Assembly: GCF_041821025.1 (NCBI RefSeq)
Contig: NZ_JBGUAY010000004.1
Coordinates: 124,001-188,000, forward strand
DNA length: 64,000 nt
Reading direction: 5' to 3'
Source of the DNA: Egicoccus sp. AB-alg6-2
Lineage (GTDB): Bacteria; Actinomycetota; Nitriliruptoria; Nitriliruptorales; Nitriliruptoraceae
Below, one piece after another: positions 38,666 to 46,886 of this stretch. The notes under the pieces were generated by a model. The model saw only the letters and a list, made by a program, of their open reading frames with translations. It did no database searches and had not been told where the DNA came from. Position 1 is the first letter of the stretch. Each line of letters begins with the position of its first letter. Position numbers and translations under genes: made by a program.

Positions 38666-40405
38666 TCAGTTCAGCCGTGTGATCCGTGGGTCCGTCGGCG
38701 CGAGAACGCCCTCAGGGCGGGCGGTGAAGTACGACTCGAGGGCGTCGAGATCGAGTGCCCCACCGAGCCGGCTGGTGCCCTGGGCCAGCACCGGGAAGTT
38801 GTCCCCGCCCGTTGCAAGGAAGCTGTTGACCGTCACGCGGTAGATCTGCGTGGCGACCAGCGGCTGGCCGTGGAGCTGGATGGACTCGAAGGCGACGGCG
38901 TTCGCGTCGTCGCAGTTCGCAGTACCGCGAGCGAGCCCGTCGTAGGTGTAGGTGAATCCAGCGGAGACCTGCAGCACCTTGTGCCCGGCCCGTACGCCGT
39001 CGTTGCCGCCGCAGAACTGCTCCTCCAACATGCGGTCGATCTGCATTCCGCTGAGGTTCATGGTGACCAGGCTGTTGCCGAACGGCTGGACGGTGAACGC
39101 CGCCTCGTAGGTCACTTCGCCGTTCGCATTGCCCACCAGGTCGGCGCGCACACCGCCCGGGTTCATGAAGGCGACCTGGGCGCCGCCGAGATGGGCGGGC
39201 GTCGTCGCCTCGAGTTGCGAGTCGGCGATGACCCGCCCCATCGGTGACTCGCCGGCCGCATCGGTACTGCGGCTGATGACCGTGCCGCCCTGGATGAGGC
39301 CGATGATCCGGTTCGCCAGCGGCGCGTAGAACGGCCGGTAGCGCTCGATGATGTCGGTGATCGCGGTCGTTGGCGGGACGTCGCGGGTCACGATGCCGTT
39401 GTTCGCTTTGATCTTGGTGATCCGACGGGTGTCGGGGTCGATGGTGACGTCCATGTCCGTCAGCACCCGCCCGAAGGACGACGCGCTCGTGACCGGGATG
39501 TCGTTGATGATGCAGTTGTACGCGGCGTGCGTGTGGCCCGTGATGACCGCGTCGATCTGGGCATGCATGCGGTTGACGATGTCGACGATGGGGCCGGAGA
39601 TGTTGGTACAACCGTTGATGCCGCCACCAGCGAACCCACCCTCGTGCAGAAGCACCACGATGTTCTCGACACGACGTCGCTCGAGCTCGCCCACCAGCGC
39701 GTTGACCGTGTCGGCCTCGTCCGCGAACGTCAGCCCCGCCACACCTTCGGGCGTGACGATGGTCGGCGTGCCCTCGAGGGTCATGCCGACGAAGGCGATC
39801 TTGGCGCCGCGCTCGAAGTCCTTGACGACGTAGGGCGGGAACACCGTCTTCCCGGTGTCCTCCCAGCGGACGTTGGCGGCGAGGAAGTCGAAGTCGGCCC
39901 CGGTGAAGGTCCGGAGCTCGCGACAGACATCGCCTGCCTCGCCCTCGCGACAGCCACCGTTGGCCATCCGCAGCAGTTCCTCGGCTCCCTCGTCGAACTC
40001 GTGGTTGCCCACCGCATTGATGTCGAGGCCGATGGCGTTCATCGCCTCGATCGTCGGCTCGTCGTGGAACAGTGCGGACAGCAGCGGACTGGCGCCGATG
40101 AGGTCACCGGCGGACACGACCACGGTGTTCGGGTTCGTGGCCCGCTTCTGCGCCACATGGGTGGCGAGGTACTCGGCACCACCCGAGGGAGTGCCGCCGG
40201 TGTTCAGCGTGCCACCCTCGAGATTGCCGTGGAAATCGTTGAGCGCGAGGATCTGCACCTCGATCGGCGGCTTCGGCTTGGCTGCCGGCCGGCCGGGGAT
40301 GCCGCCGGGCGCAGCGGCAGCGACGCTGGGTACGGCGATGGAGAGCGCGGCGAAGGCGGCCAGAGCAGGCGCCGCCCGCCGCCACACACGTGAAGGTCCG
40401 GACAC
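38666..40405 (-). CDS. Secreted 5'-nucleotidase/UshA-like phosphoesterase
   Basis: 579-residue exported metallophosphoesterase that hydrolyses extracellular nucleotides or UDP-sugars to release phosphate and nucleosides. The signal peptide is MSGPSRVWRRAAPALAAFAA and onward, cleaved near AAAAP. Metal-binding motifs in order: ALNDFHGNLEGG, SAGDLIGASPLL, VGNHEFDEG, LLHEGG and GHTHAAYNC. The C-terminal nucleotide-binding domain has MNPGGVRADLV and TVQPFGNSLVTMNLSG. No sortase tail or membrane anchor is visible. The base composition appears slightly lower in GC than its neighbours. A possible PHO box lies upstream. Confidence 0.92.
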   Translation of the reverse strand: MSGPSRVWRRAAPALAAFAALSIAVPSVAAAAPGGIPGRPAAKPKPPIEVQILALNDFHGNLEGGTLNTGGTPSGGAEYLATHVAQKRATNPNTVVVSAGDLIGASPLLSALFHDEPTIEAMNAIGLDINAVGNHEFDEGAEELLRMANGGCREGEAGDVCRELRTFTGADFDFLAANVRWEDTGKTVFPPYVVKDFERGAKIAFVGMTLEGTPTIVTPEGVAGLTFADEADTVNALVGELERRRVENIVVLLHEGGFAGGGINGCTNISGPIVDIVNRMHAQIDAVITGHTHAAYNCIINDIPVTSASSFGRVLTDMDVTIDPDTRRITKIKANNGIVTRDVPPTTAITDIIERYRPFYAPLANRIIGLIQGGTVISRSTDAAGESPMGRVIADSQLEATTPAHLGGAQVAFMNPGGVRADLVGNANGEVTYEAAFTVQPFGNSLVTMNLSGMQIDRMLEEQFCGGNDGVRAGHKVLQVSAGFTYTYDGLARGTANCDDANAVAFESIQLHGQPLVATQIYRVTVNSFLATGGDNFPVLAQGTSRLGGALDLDALESYFTARPEGVLAPTDPRITRLN

Positions 40406-40459
40406 GTTGGTACCTCGGTGATCGGCGGAGCGGCCGGATGCTCCGGCCCACCGCCATCA

Positions 40460-40480
40460 AACCTGAATTCCCCCTGAAGG
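40460..40480 (-). promoter_or_regulatory. Candidate PHO box upstream of the 5'-nucleotidase gene
   Basis: On the minus strand two TTCAGG units start at 40478 and 40467, exactly 11 bases apart. PhoP boxes in actinobacteria are 11-base direct repeats with a TTCA core (GTTCACC consensus). The site is 57-75 bases before the start codon of a secreted phosphate-releasing enzyme, in an unusually AT-rich patch. Only two units are visible and the CC after TTCA is GG here. Confidence 0.35.
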
Positions 40481-40606
40481 CCCAGACTTGCTGATCGCCG
40501 GGGGCGATCCGGCGCGCCGACCGCGCCCGGCATGGCCATCCCGGTCGTTGTCGTCTAGGCGCGACCGACGGATCCTGTGCCGCAATTCGACTCCACACAC
40601 GTCGGG

Positions 40607-40623
40607 GCGGCCGGGGCGGCCGC
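40607..40623 (-). terminator. Hairpin after the FtsH-like gene
   Basis: GCGGCC (40607-40612) pairs with GGCCGC (40618-40623) around five bases, immediately after the stop codon at 40624 on the minus strand. Short stem, no T-tract. Confidence 0.35.
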
Positions 40624-42588
40624 TCAGCGGCGGACGCGCCCGTCCGTCGCATCGGCGTCGGGGGGAACCTCCAGCCAGGGGGCGTCGAGGTCGCCGTCGG
40701 CGAGGTGGTCGTTGCGGCGGCGGTCCTGGCCGCGCCGTTCGACCTGCAGTCCGTCGGTGACCGGCGCACCGGCGGCGCGTGCCACCTCCAGGATCTCGTC
40801 GCCGACGAGCTCGTCGCGGTCGAGCAACGCGTCCCGGAGCGCCTCGAGGATGTGACGGTTGGCGTCGAGCAGTGCGCGCACCCGGGCCTTCGAAACGGCC
40901 AGCAGCCGGTCGACCTCGGGACGGGTGTTGGGGTCCGCGAGCGTGCGCCCGACCAGGTTGGTGTCGCCCAGCGGGCCGTTCTCGACGGCGGCGAGCGACA
41001 CCAGGCTGCCACCCATACCGGCGGCGCCGATGGCCTCGCAGGCCACCCGCGTTGCCGCCTGCAGGTCGCCGCTGGGTCCGGTCGAGGACTCGCCGAAGTA
41101 CAGCTCCTCGGCCGCCATGCCGCCCATGGCGATGTCGACCAGGGCATGCAGTTCGCTGCGCGAGCGGGTGTAGACCTCGTCCAGATCTCCGTGGGCCAGC
41201 AGGCCGAGCGAGCCGGAGCGCTTCACGATCGAGAGGATCTCGAGCTTGCGCCGCCGGGTCAGGAAGGCGATCGTGGCGTGCCCCGCCTCGTGGGTGGCGA
41301 CGACCCGGCGCTCGTGCTCGGTATAGGCGACCGGGTGCTTCATGCCGACCTCCTCGTTGAGGCGGGCCGACTGCACGTCACGCCAGTTGAGGGCGTCGCG
41401 GCCGTCGCGGAGCGCGTTGAGCAGTGCCTCGTCGAGGAGATGCTCGATCATCACCGGCGTGTAGCCGAAGGTCTGCGCCGCCAGGGCGTCGCGCAACTCG
41501 TCCCCACCGAGCTCGTCGGCGTGCGCCTTCCGGCCGAGGAAGTGGTCGACGAGGTCGCGCCGGGCCGCCCGGGCCGGCGGCTCGAACGTGAGTCGGCGGT
41601 CGAAGCGGCCCGGGCGGAGCATGGCGGGGTCGAGCCGGTCGGCGCGGTTCGTCGCGGCGATCAGCAACAGGTTGTTGTAGACCGACGGGCGCCGTCGCAG
41701 CTGACGGTGGGCCGGCAGGAGGCTGTTGAGACCGTCGGTGACGGTGTTGCGCGCCCGCTCGTACCACGGAGGCTGGTCGAACGACTGCATCTGGATCAGC
41801 AGCTCGTTGACGACCCCGCCGGTGCCTTCGCTCATCATCCCCTCGACGCGCAGGGTCCCGATCGGGGTCGCGTTCATGCCGCCGCGGACGGTCGCGATCG
41901 CGTCGATCTCCTCGATGAAGCCGATCGCGCCGCCCTCCTTGCGTGCGGCCTTGCGCAGTGCCCGGAAGTAGGCCCGGATCTTGCGGGCCGTCGCGCCGTA
42001 CCACATGGACTGGAAGCTGGTCGCCGAAACGAACAGGAACGGAACCCCCGCCTCGCGGGCCAACGCCTTCGCGAGGTGGGTCTTGCCCGTCCCCGGCGGT
42101 CCCTCGAAGAGCAGGCCCCGGCGTGGGGTACCGCCGAGCTGGTCGCGGAACCGTGCGTAGCCCATGAACGTGTTGAGGGTGCGCACGACCTCCTCGACGA
42201 TCGGATCGATGCCCTTGACGTCGGCGAGACCGACCTCGATCTGCTCGGGGCGGAACGTCAGGTGCGGCGAGCGTCCGCTGGCCAGCGGCATCGCGACGAT
42301 GACGAGGATCGCGACGACGAACACGGCCGGGATGACGTAGAGGATCGGGTCTTCCGGCATCCCGGGCAACGCGAACACCTGGAACGGGCGCCCGTCGAGG
42401 ATCCGGTACCACAGGAACAGCAGCGGCAACGACAGCAGCAGCGCGAGCCGGCGCAACCGGGCCTGACGGCGCTGCTCACGGGCCGTGCCGACGTCGGCCG
42501 ACGAGGAGCCGAGGAAGGCACCCCCGAGTGCCGAGGCCACGCTCGCGCTCGCCCCGGTTCCGGTCGATGCCACCGACTCGCTCCCCAT
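40624..42588 (-). CDS. Divergent FtsH-like membrane AAA+ metalloprotease
   Basis: 654 residues. Two membrane segments at about 48-63 and 82-103 are joined by only some 18 residues, so the periplasmic domain of FtsH is missing. The AAA module has Walker A GPPGTGKT (163-170). Walker B reads GFIEEIDAI, with Glu where FtsH has Asp. The second-region AATNRADRLDPAMLRPGRFDRR is normal, but an insert of about 35 residues (QSFDQPPWYERARNT to RRRPSVYNN) precedes it. The peptidase has HEAGH (433-437) and a later acidic ligand region (MGGMAAEELYFG). It is probably a membrane quality-control protease, distinct from a standard FtsH. ATG 42588 has AGAGGTG six bases upstream. Confidence 0.85.
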   Translation of the reverse strand: MGSESVASTGTGASASVASALGGAFLGSSSADVGTAREQRRQARLRRLALLLSLPLLFLWYRILDGRPFQVFALPGMPEDPILYVIPAVFVVAILVIVAMPLASGRSPHLTFRPEQIEVGLADVKGIDPIVEEVVRTLNTFMGYARFRDQLGGTPRRGLLFEGPPGTGKTHLAKALAREAGVPFLFVSATSFQSMWYGATARKIRAYFRALRKAARKEGGAIGFIEEIDAIATVRGGMNATPIGTLRVEGMMSEGTGGVVNELLIQMQSFDQPPWYERARNTVTDGLNSLLPAHRQLRRRPSVYNNLLLIAATNRADRLDPAMLRPGRFDRRLTFEPPARAARRDLVDHFLGRKAHADELGGDELRDALAAQTFGYTPVMIEHLLDEALLNALRDGRDALNWRDVQSARLNEEVGMKHPVAYTEHERRVVATHEAGHATIAFLTRRRKLEILSIVKRSGSLGLLAHGDLDEVYTRSRSELHALVDIAMGGMAAEELYFGESSTGPSGDLQAATRVACEAIGAAGMGGSLVSLAAVENGPLGDTNLVGRTLADPNTRPEVDRLLAVSKARVRALLDANRHILEALRDALLDRDELVGDEILEVARAAGAPVTDGLQVERRGQDRRRNDHLADGDLDAPWLEVPPDADATDGRVRR

Positions 42589-42728
42589 GCGCCCACCTCT
42601 TACGCTCCGCGGCTGCTCTTCCACGCACAGTGAACGGCGGTGGCGGACCCTCGGCTTCGGCCAACGGCCAACAGCTGTCCAGGCGCGCGCTCGTGCGCGC
42701 GCTGTCGCCCGGAACGGCCGCTTGGCCG

Positions 42729-42857
42729 TCAGGTGTCGCGTCCGCCCAGTGCTCGACGACCGCGCGAGCGCATGACGGCGAACGTGATGCTGGCGGCGAA
42801 CCCACCCCAGACGAGCAGCAGGGCGAGCACCATCAGTACGACGGCACCGGTACTCAT
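42729..42857 (-). CDS. metS: MetS-type small subunit of an NSS-family transporter
   Basis: 42-residue single-helix membrane protein (STGAVVLMVLALLLVWGGFAASITFAV follows the start, then a basic RSRGRR tail). Its ATG overlaps the stop of the transporter gene upstream (ATGA), so it is co-translated. In Corynebacterium the small protein MetS is needed with the NSS carrier MetP for methionine and alanine uptake; size, topology and coupling all fit. The symbol is by analogy. Confidence 0.75.
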   Translation of the reverse strand: MSTGAVVLMVLALLLVWGGFAASITFAVMRSRGRRALGGRDT

Positions 42858-44365
42858 CGCGACACCTCGGGTTCGTCGTCGGTGACGGCGGGATCGTGCC
42901 AGGGCCGGGCGGTGAAGATCACGCCGATGACCACGGCGAGTGCGGCGGCCCCCCAGCCGAAGACGACGAGGAATTCCGTGGGCAACCCCTCGTAGGGTTC
43001 GGCCAGCTCGCGGCGCAGGTTGTCGAGGGTCACCGCCCCCAGGAGCACAGGCGTGACAGCGACCAGCGCGATGGTCCACCAGCGGCCGAGCGGCAGTTCG
43101 GACACGGCGTCGGCGTGTCGCCGCAGTTCCCCGAGCCGGCGGAGCAACCACGCGATGACGACGACCTGGGCGAGCCCCACGGCCGCGACGCCGAAGCTGT
43201 TGACGAAGTTGTCGACCACGTCGAGCAGCGTCGGGCCGAGGCCGGTCGCGTACACCAGCGACATCGCGGCGGTCGCGCCGCCGAAGACGCCGACCGCGCG
43301 CGGCCGCGACCACCCGAACTTGTCCATGACGGCCGAGGTGCTGGCCTCGGTGATCGAGATGAGCGAGGAGAGCCCCGCCGCCACCAGCGAGGCGAAGAAC
43401 AGCACCCCGAACAACCGGTTCAACGCCGGCAACTCCGACACGATCGCCGGGAAGATCACGAAGGCGAGCCCGACGCCACCCGCCGCGACGTCGCCGACCC
43501 CGACGCCCTGGACGCCGGCGAGGAACCCGATCGCTGCGAAGACCCCGAGTCCGGCCAGCAGCTCGAACGACGAGTTCGCGAAGCCCGCGATGAACGCGTT
43601 GGTGGTCAGATCGGCGCCTCGTCGCGGCAGGTAGCTGGCGTACGTGATCATGATCGCGAAGCCGACGGAGAGCGAGAAGAAGATCTGCCCGTAGGCCGCG
43701 ACCCAGATGCTGCTGTCGCCGAGGGCGCCCCACTCCGGGGCGAAGAGCGCCTCGAGGCCGTCCGTGGCGCCCGGCAGGGTGAGCGCCCGCACCACCAGGA
43801 CCCCGAAGGTGACCAGCAGCAGCGGGATCAGGACCCGGTTCGCCCGCTCGACCCCGCGGCGCACGCCACCGACGAGGACGGCGAGGGTCACGGCCCAGAT
43901 CCCGATCAGGGGCAGCAGAACGCCCAACCGGACGCCGCCCAGCTGCCACGGTTCGGTCGCAGCCCAGTAGCTCTCGAACAGAAACGTCTCGGGATCGTCG
44001 CCCCAGGACAGGTCGAAGGCGAACCCGGTGTAGGCCACGGCCCAGGCGATCACGACGGCGTAGTAGCTCGAGATCAGGAAGCAGACCCCGACCTGCCACC
44101 AGCCGAGGAACTCCGCACGGCGGTGCAGACGCCGCAGCGCCAGCGGCGCGCTGCCACGGAACCGGTGCCCGAGCGCGTACTCGAGCACCAGGATCGGGAT
44201 GCCCGCGGTCAGCAACGCGATCAGGTAGGGCACGAGGAAGGTGCCGCCCCCGTTGTCGTAGGCGACATAGGGAAAGCGCCAGATGTTGCCGAGGCCGACC
44301 GCGGAGCCGATCGCCGCCAGCAGGAAGCCGGCGCGGGTCCCCCACTGCTCACGTTCTCGTTCCAT
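42854..44365 (-). CDS. Sodium-dependent NSS-family amino acid transporter (MetP-like)
   Basis: 503-residue carrier with the LeuT fold and about twelve membrane helices. The first helix reads GFLLAAIGSAVGLGNIWRFPYVAYDNGGGTF, the NSS signature containing the sodium and substrate sites. Because a MetS-like subunit follows, methionine/alanine is the best guess for substrate, but this cannot be read from the sequence. It starts with ATG at 44365. No regulatory RNA is recognisable in the 106-bp gap upstream. Confidence 0.88.
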   Translation of the reverse strand: MEREREQWGTRAGFLLAAIGSAVGLGNIWRFPYVAYDNGGGTFLVPYLIALLTAGIPILVLEYALGHRFRGSAPLALRRLHRRAEFLGWWQVGVCFLISSYYAVVIAWAVAYTGFAFDLSWGDDPETFLFESYWAATEPWQLGGVRLGVLLPLIGIWAVTLAVLVGGVRRGVERANRVLIPLLLVTFGVLVVRALTLPGATDGLEALFAPEWGALGDSSIWVAAYGQIFFSLSVGFAIMITYASYLPRRGADLTTNAFIAGFANSSFELLAGLGVFAAIGFLAGVQGVGVGDVAAGGVGLAFVIFPAIVSELPALNRLFGVLFFASLVAAGLSSLISITEASTSAVMDKFGWSRPRAVGVFGGATAAMSLVYATGLGPTLLDVVDNFVNSFGVAAVGLAQVVVIAWLLRRLGELRRHADAVSELPLGRWWTIALVAVTPVLLGAVTLDNLRRELAEPYEGLPTEFLVVFGWGAAALAVVIGVIFTARPWHDPAVTDDEPEVSR

Positions 44366-44471
44366 GCCAACCTCGTCGGTGCCGAAGGACGTGCGCGAAG
44401 CTAGGTCAGTTCGGACGCCGCTGCGTATGGCCGCCCCGGGCGGGTGCCCCGACGCGGTGCGTGCGTCGACC

Positions 44472-45236
44472 TCAGAGGTGGCACGTGGCGATCACGCGGC
44501 CCGGTTCCGCCCGCAGCGTCCAGCCCTCCCCCGGCTTGGCGCGACGTGCGAGACCGGGGGCGTCGAGGTCGGGGGCGTGCAGGAGCACCGCGGTGAGCCG
44601 ACCCTTGCAGACCTTCGTCCTCGCCGCGTTTGCGGGCCGCCCGTCCGGGCGTACGAAGCTGACGGCGACGAGGTCCGCCAGTGCGTCGCGCACCCCGGGC
44701 TCCCAGATGCGTGCGTGCTCGCCGGGCAGCAGGTCCCACACCCGCCGTCCGGCACCGAGCTCCGCGAGCAGCCCGGAGACCCGGGCCCGCCAGAACGGTG
44801 CCACGCCGCCGAGCGACGGCAGGCGTGCCGTGAACTCCAGGCGGTAGTCCGGGGTCGGGTCGTCGAGGGCCGCCAGGCCGAGCAGCGGCGACACCACCCG
44901 CACGTCGGCACCCGCAGCCCGGGGGTCGAGCGAAGCCAGGCCAGCGTTGCCGTGGACCACGCCGGTGTAGCGGGCGTGCGCCGCCAGGGTCGGCGCGTCG
45001 GCCAGCGCCAGCAGCTGGCCCCGTGCCTGCTCGGCCCGCTCGGCTGCGACCCCGGCGAGCCGTGCCACCTCGGCGCCACCGAGGTCGCGCACGTCGGCGA
45101 GCACCGCGTCCAGCATCACGCGCCGCGCGGCTGCGAGGGGGCCGCGGTCGCACGCGACGACGTCCTCGTAGCGCGGCCCGTCGCCGCCGACCGCCTTGCC
45201 CTTGGACGGCGGCAGCAGGACGAGCGGCCGACTCAC
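44472..45236 (-). CDS. yaaA: YaaA-family peroxide stress/DNA-binding protein
   Basis: 254-residue member of the YaaA/DUF328 family. In E. coli YaaA limits intracellular iron during peroxide stress. The family start LVLLPPSKGKAVGG is clear, followed by YTGVVHGNAGL and VWDLLPGEHARIW, the conserved core. GTG 45236 overlaps the stop of the preceding four-helix gene (GTGA), so the three genes from pgmB are coupled. Confidence 0.85.
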   Translation of the reverse strand: MSRPLVLLPPSKGKAVGGDGPRYEDVVACDRGPLAAARRVMLDAVLADVRDLGGAEVARLAGVAAERAEQARGQLLALADAPTLAAHARYTGVVHGNAGLASLDPRAAGADVRVVSPLLGLAALDDPTPDYRLEFTARLPSLGGVAPFWRARVSGLLAELGAGRRVWDLLPGEHARIWEPGVRDALADLVAVSFVRPDGRPANAARTKVCKGRLTAVLLHAPDLDAPGLARRAKPGEGWTLRAEPGRVIATCHL

Positions 45237-45628
45237 GCCCGTGGCCGCGGGCCGACGAGGACGGCGATGGCGACGGACACCCCCAGCAGCGTCACGCCCA
45301 GCGGAACGTGCAGGGAGGAGGCGAAGGCGATCCCCGATCGGCGCCCCGCGTAGCCGAGCCCCGTCTGCCCGATCAGGCCCAGCACCAGCAGGACGGCGAG
45401 CACCAGCGTCGTCCGCGTCGTCCCGGTCAGCAGCACGAGCGCGACCAGGACGACCGACAGCAGCAGGACGCCGTGACCGATTCCGCCGTGCAGGCCGAAC
45501 AGCGCGCCGTCGACGAACAGTCCCTGGCCGGCCAGCACCGCCTGCGCCAGGATGCCGGCGGCCACCAGCCACGCGACGACCCGCATCAGCGTGGTGCGAA
45601 CGTCGGATCGCTCGGTCGTCGCGGTCAT
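45233..45628 (-). CDS. Small four-helix membrane protein of unknown function
   Basis: 131 residues with four hydrophobic segments (VVAWLVAAGILAQAVLAGQG, GHGVLLLSVVLVALVLLTG, LVLAVLLVLGLIGQTGLGYAG, VPLGVTLLGVSVAIAVLVG) and short charged loops. It has a His before the second and the fourth segment (HGGIGHG, SSLHVPLG), a layout seen in small cytochrome-b-like or DUF6220-type proteins, but a heme role is only a guess. It overlaps both neighbours by four bases, so it is part of a pgmB - this gene - yaaA operon. Confidence 0.7.
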   Translation of the reverse strand: MTATTERSDVRTTLMRVVAWLVAAGILAQAVLAGQGLFVDGALFGLHGGIGHGVLLLSVVLVALVLLTGTTRTTLVLAVLLVLGLIGQTGLGYAGRRSGIAFASSLHVPLGVTLLGVSVAIAVLVGPRPRA

Positions 45629-46284
45629 GACGGGTTCCCCTGCAGGACGACGCCCAGATCGACGTCCGCGGTGCGGTCGAAGCGGTAATCGGCGTGGCCG
45701 ACCCGATCGGCGGGTCCGACACCGACCGCCGTCATCCCGGCAGCCAGCGCCGCGTCCACGCCCGAGGCGGCGTCCTCCACCACGACGCAGTCCCCGGCGG
45801 CGACGCCCAGCAGCCGCGCCGCCTCCAGGAACAGGTCCGGCGCGGGCTTGGCGCGCTCGACGCTGTTGCCGTCCGCGACGGCGTCGAACAGGTCGGCGAT
45901 GCCGAGCTTGTCCAGCACGATCGGCGCGTTCTTGCTGGAGGAGCCGATCGCGACCCGGCAACCACGGCGCCTGGCGTCCTCGACCAGCTCGACCGCGCCC
46001 GGCAGAGCGTCGGCCGGCCCCATGTCGGCCAGCGACTCGACGTAGTAGCGGTTCTTGCGCTCCATCCAGGCCTCGAGGGTGGGCTCGTCGACCTCGCGAC
46101 CGCCGAGCAGCGCGAGGAGCGACTCACGTCGCGACAGCCCGCGCAGGGCCTCGTTGGCTGCACGGTCGAAGGGCAGCGATTCCTCGTCGGCGAGCCGCTG
46201 CCAGCCGAGGTAGTGCTGTTCCGCGGTGTCGGTGAGGACACCGTCGAGATCGAAGATGACGGCGCGCGGACGCACGTCGGGCAC
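45625..46284 (-). CDS. pgmB: HAD-family beta-phosphoglucomutase-like hydrolase
   Basis: 219 residues. HAD motif I FDLDGVLTDTAEQHYLGWQ has the double Asp and the TxxxHxxxW pattern of beta-phosphoglucomutase; motif II GSSSKN, motif III KPAPDLF and motif IV VVEDAASGVDAAL are intact. The enzyme would convert beta-glucose-1-phosphate to glucose-6-phosphate, the product route of GH65 phosphorylases such as the one at 9526-12039, which is unusually distant. GTG 46284 starts two codons before the first motif region. General sugar-phosphate phosphatase activity is the alternative. Confidence 0.8.
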   Translation of the reverse strand: MPDVRPRAVIFDLDGVLTDTAEQHYLGWQRLADEESLPFDRAANEALRGLSRRESLLALLGGREVDEPTLEAWMERKNRYYVESLADMGPADALPGAVELVEDARRRGCRVAIGSSSKNAPIVLDKLGIADLFDAVADGNSVERAKPAPDLFLEAARLLGVAAGDCVVVEDAASGVDAALAAGMTAVGVGPADRVGHADYRFDRTADVDLGVVLQGNPS

Positions 46285-46469
46285 GGTCGGATCCAGTCGC
46301 TCGCGAAGTGGGCGGCACGGTACTTGCCCGTGTGGCGGCGCGGCCAACCGGCACAGGCGACGAGTCCCCGACGTCGGGCGGCGACCTCGCAACCCGACGC
46401 ACACCTCGGACGTCACACCGGTAGAGCGCGGTGCCGAAGGACGGTCCGCGGACCGGAAAGGCGTCGACG

Positions 46470-46886
46470 ATGACCTGCAAGGCCCACCTGACAGCCGCCG
46501 TCGCCGCCCTGGCACTCGTCGTGGCCGGGTGCGGCGGCGATGCCGCGCAGACAGCCGCCTCGGACGTCGGCACCGACCCGGCCGCGGGGATGTGCGCGCC
46601 CGACATGCCCGACTGCGTCGACGCCGATCTCGGCGGGAACGACACCGGCGACGTGTTCGACGCGGAGGCCGAACGCGAGGTCGCCGAGGCGATGCTCGGG
46701 CTGGCCGAGGACGAACTGGCTCCCGACGTGCGCATCGGACGTCGCGGTGACGAGCAGATGGCGCTCACGGAGGACTACCGGCTCGGGCGCAAGACCGTCG
46801 ACCTCGAAGCCGACGCGGACGGCACGTTCCGCGTCGTCGGCGTCGTGGTGGAGCTGCCGGACGGGCCGGAGACCTTCACGCGTTGA
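46470..46886 (+). CDS. Small lipoprotein of unknown function
   Basis: 138 residues. The signal peptide ends with the lipobox LVVAGC, so Cys21 should be lipidated and the protein anchored outside the membrane. The mature part is acidic, with extra cysteines in MCAPDMPDCVD, and ends with a small beta-rich segment (TFRVVGVVVELPDG). GGAAAGG lies upstream of ATG 46470. No family recognised. It abuts a convergent aldo/keto reductase gene without a gap. Confidence 0.75.
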   Translation: MTCKAHLTAAVAALALVVAGCGGDAAQTAASDVGTDPAAGMCAPDMPDCVDADLGGNDTGDVFDAEAEREVAEAMLGLAEDELAPDVRIGRRGDEQMALTEDYRLGRKTVDLEADADGTFRVVGVVVELPDGPETFTR

